This document shows, in pieces, positions 30,952 through 31,160 of a stretch of DNA of 31,160 bases (positions are counted from its first letter, which is position 1; each line of letters begins with the position of its first letter). Source of the DNA: Nemertoderma westbladi (lineage: Eukaryota; Xenacoelomorpha; Nemertodermatida; Nemertodermatidae); the NCBI GenBank assembly GCA_032718475.1, contig JAUCBJ010006514.1, forward strand, positions 1 to 31,160, written 5' to 3'. The notes beneath the pieces are model-generated. The model did no database searches and was not told the origin of the DNA. It was given only the letters and a program-made list of their open reading frames with translations. The translations under genes and the position numbers were made by a program.

Positions 30952-31160
30952 CGAGCCCCCAGACCCCCCACCACTGGGGACCCCCACCACGATCCCATAA
31001 CTATAGAGATTGACCGAACTATAGAGGAGCCGAACCGGAACCAAACTGAAACCGAACATGGCAATTTTGAATTTAACCACTTATTTTTCCCAAAATATAT
31101 CAGAAACAAAAAAAAAGTTTGTGTGAAAAACAGTAAATATTTTTGTTATAATTTTTTTCA

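Noticed and set aside
30324-31109. Small ORFs at the right end
   Set aside because: One is AT-rich chance sequence; the other translates the poly-G run as poly-Pro on the minus strand.

Overview
This is animal nuclear DNA, probably from an invertebrate. There are no bacterial-style operons. Coding segments are small exons with GT-AG boundaries, far apart, between non-LTR retrotransposon fragments, a tyrosine-recombinase relic, a tRNA-derived SINE head, a MITE-like pair and very large minisatellites. I cannot name the species. Intronic minisatellites that overlap 5' splice sites are something I recall being reported in amphioxus, so a deuterostome is possible, but this is not a taxonomic call.

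Layout. 1-1640: AT-rich flank with a near-perfect 40-bp palindrome, a G23 run and TGTC/GACA inverted arms. 1640-2650 (+): an intact 336-aa single-exon gene with a C-terminal PH domain. 2800-3170: dispersed motif copies resembling a CTCF site. 3293-4340: degenerate 20-bp tandem repeats, a perfect 40-bp palindrome with 8-bp direct repeats, and inverted units of the same tandem repeat. 4345-7171 (+): 5' part of a decayed APE-type LINE. 7808-9689: 27/32-bp minisatellite mixed with poly-C. 9975-11266: 15-bp array. 11342-12260: 31-bp array. 13202-13484 (+): an exon whose 5' splice site opens a 42-bp array (to 14645). 15041-16203 (-): 5'-truncated LINE copy with an 11-bp target-site duplication. 16225-16777 (-): tyrosine recombinase relic. 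17702-29636 (-): a four-exon gene for a small type I membrane protein, with introns 1 and 2 filled by about 6.4 kb and 3.3 kb of minisatellite. Two copies of a MITE-like element lie in intron 3 and just 5' of exon 1. The window ends with a G27 run next to a possible hAT terminus.

Main result. Three large arrays (42-bp, 35-bp, 27-bp), and possibly a fourth (31-bp), start exactly at an exon's 5' splice site. Their repeat unit is a copy of the exon-intron junction, so each array is a chain of tens to hundreds of donor-like sequences (GTAAGT, GTGAGC, GTAGGT, perhaps GTAACT). The long open frames running through these arrays are artefacts of stop-free units, not proteins. The membrane protein gene was assembled here from four exons whose phases agree, apart from one missing base in a homopolymer of exon 2. 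It would encode about 253 residues: signal peptide, Ser/Thr-rich N-glycosylated stalk, two related Cys-containing modules each ending at a phase-0 junction, one membrane helix and a short acidic tail.
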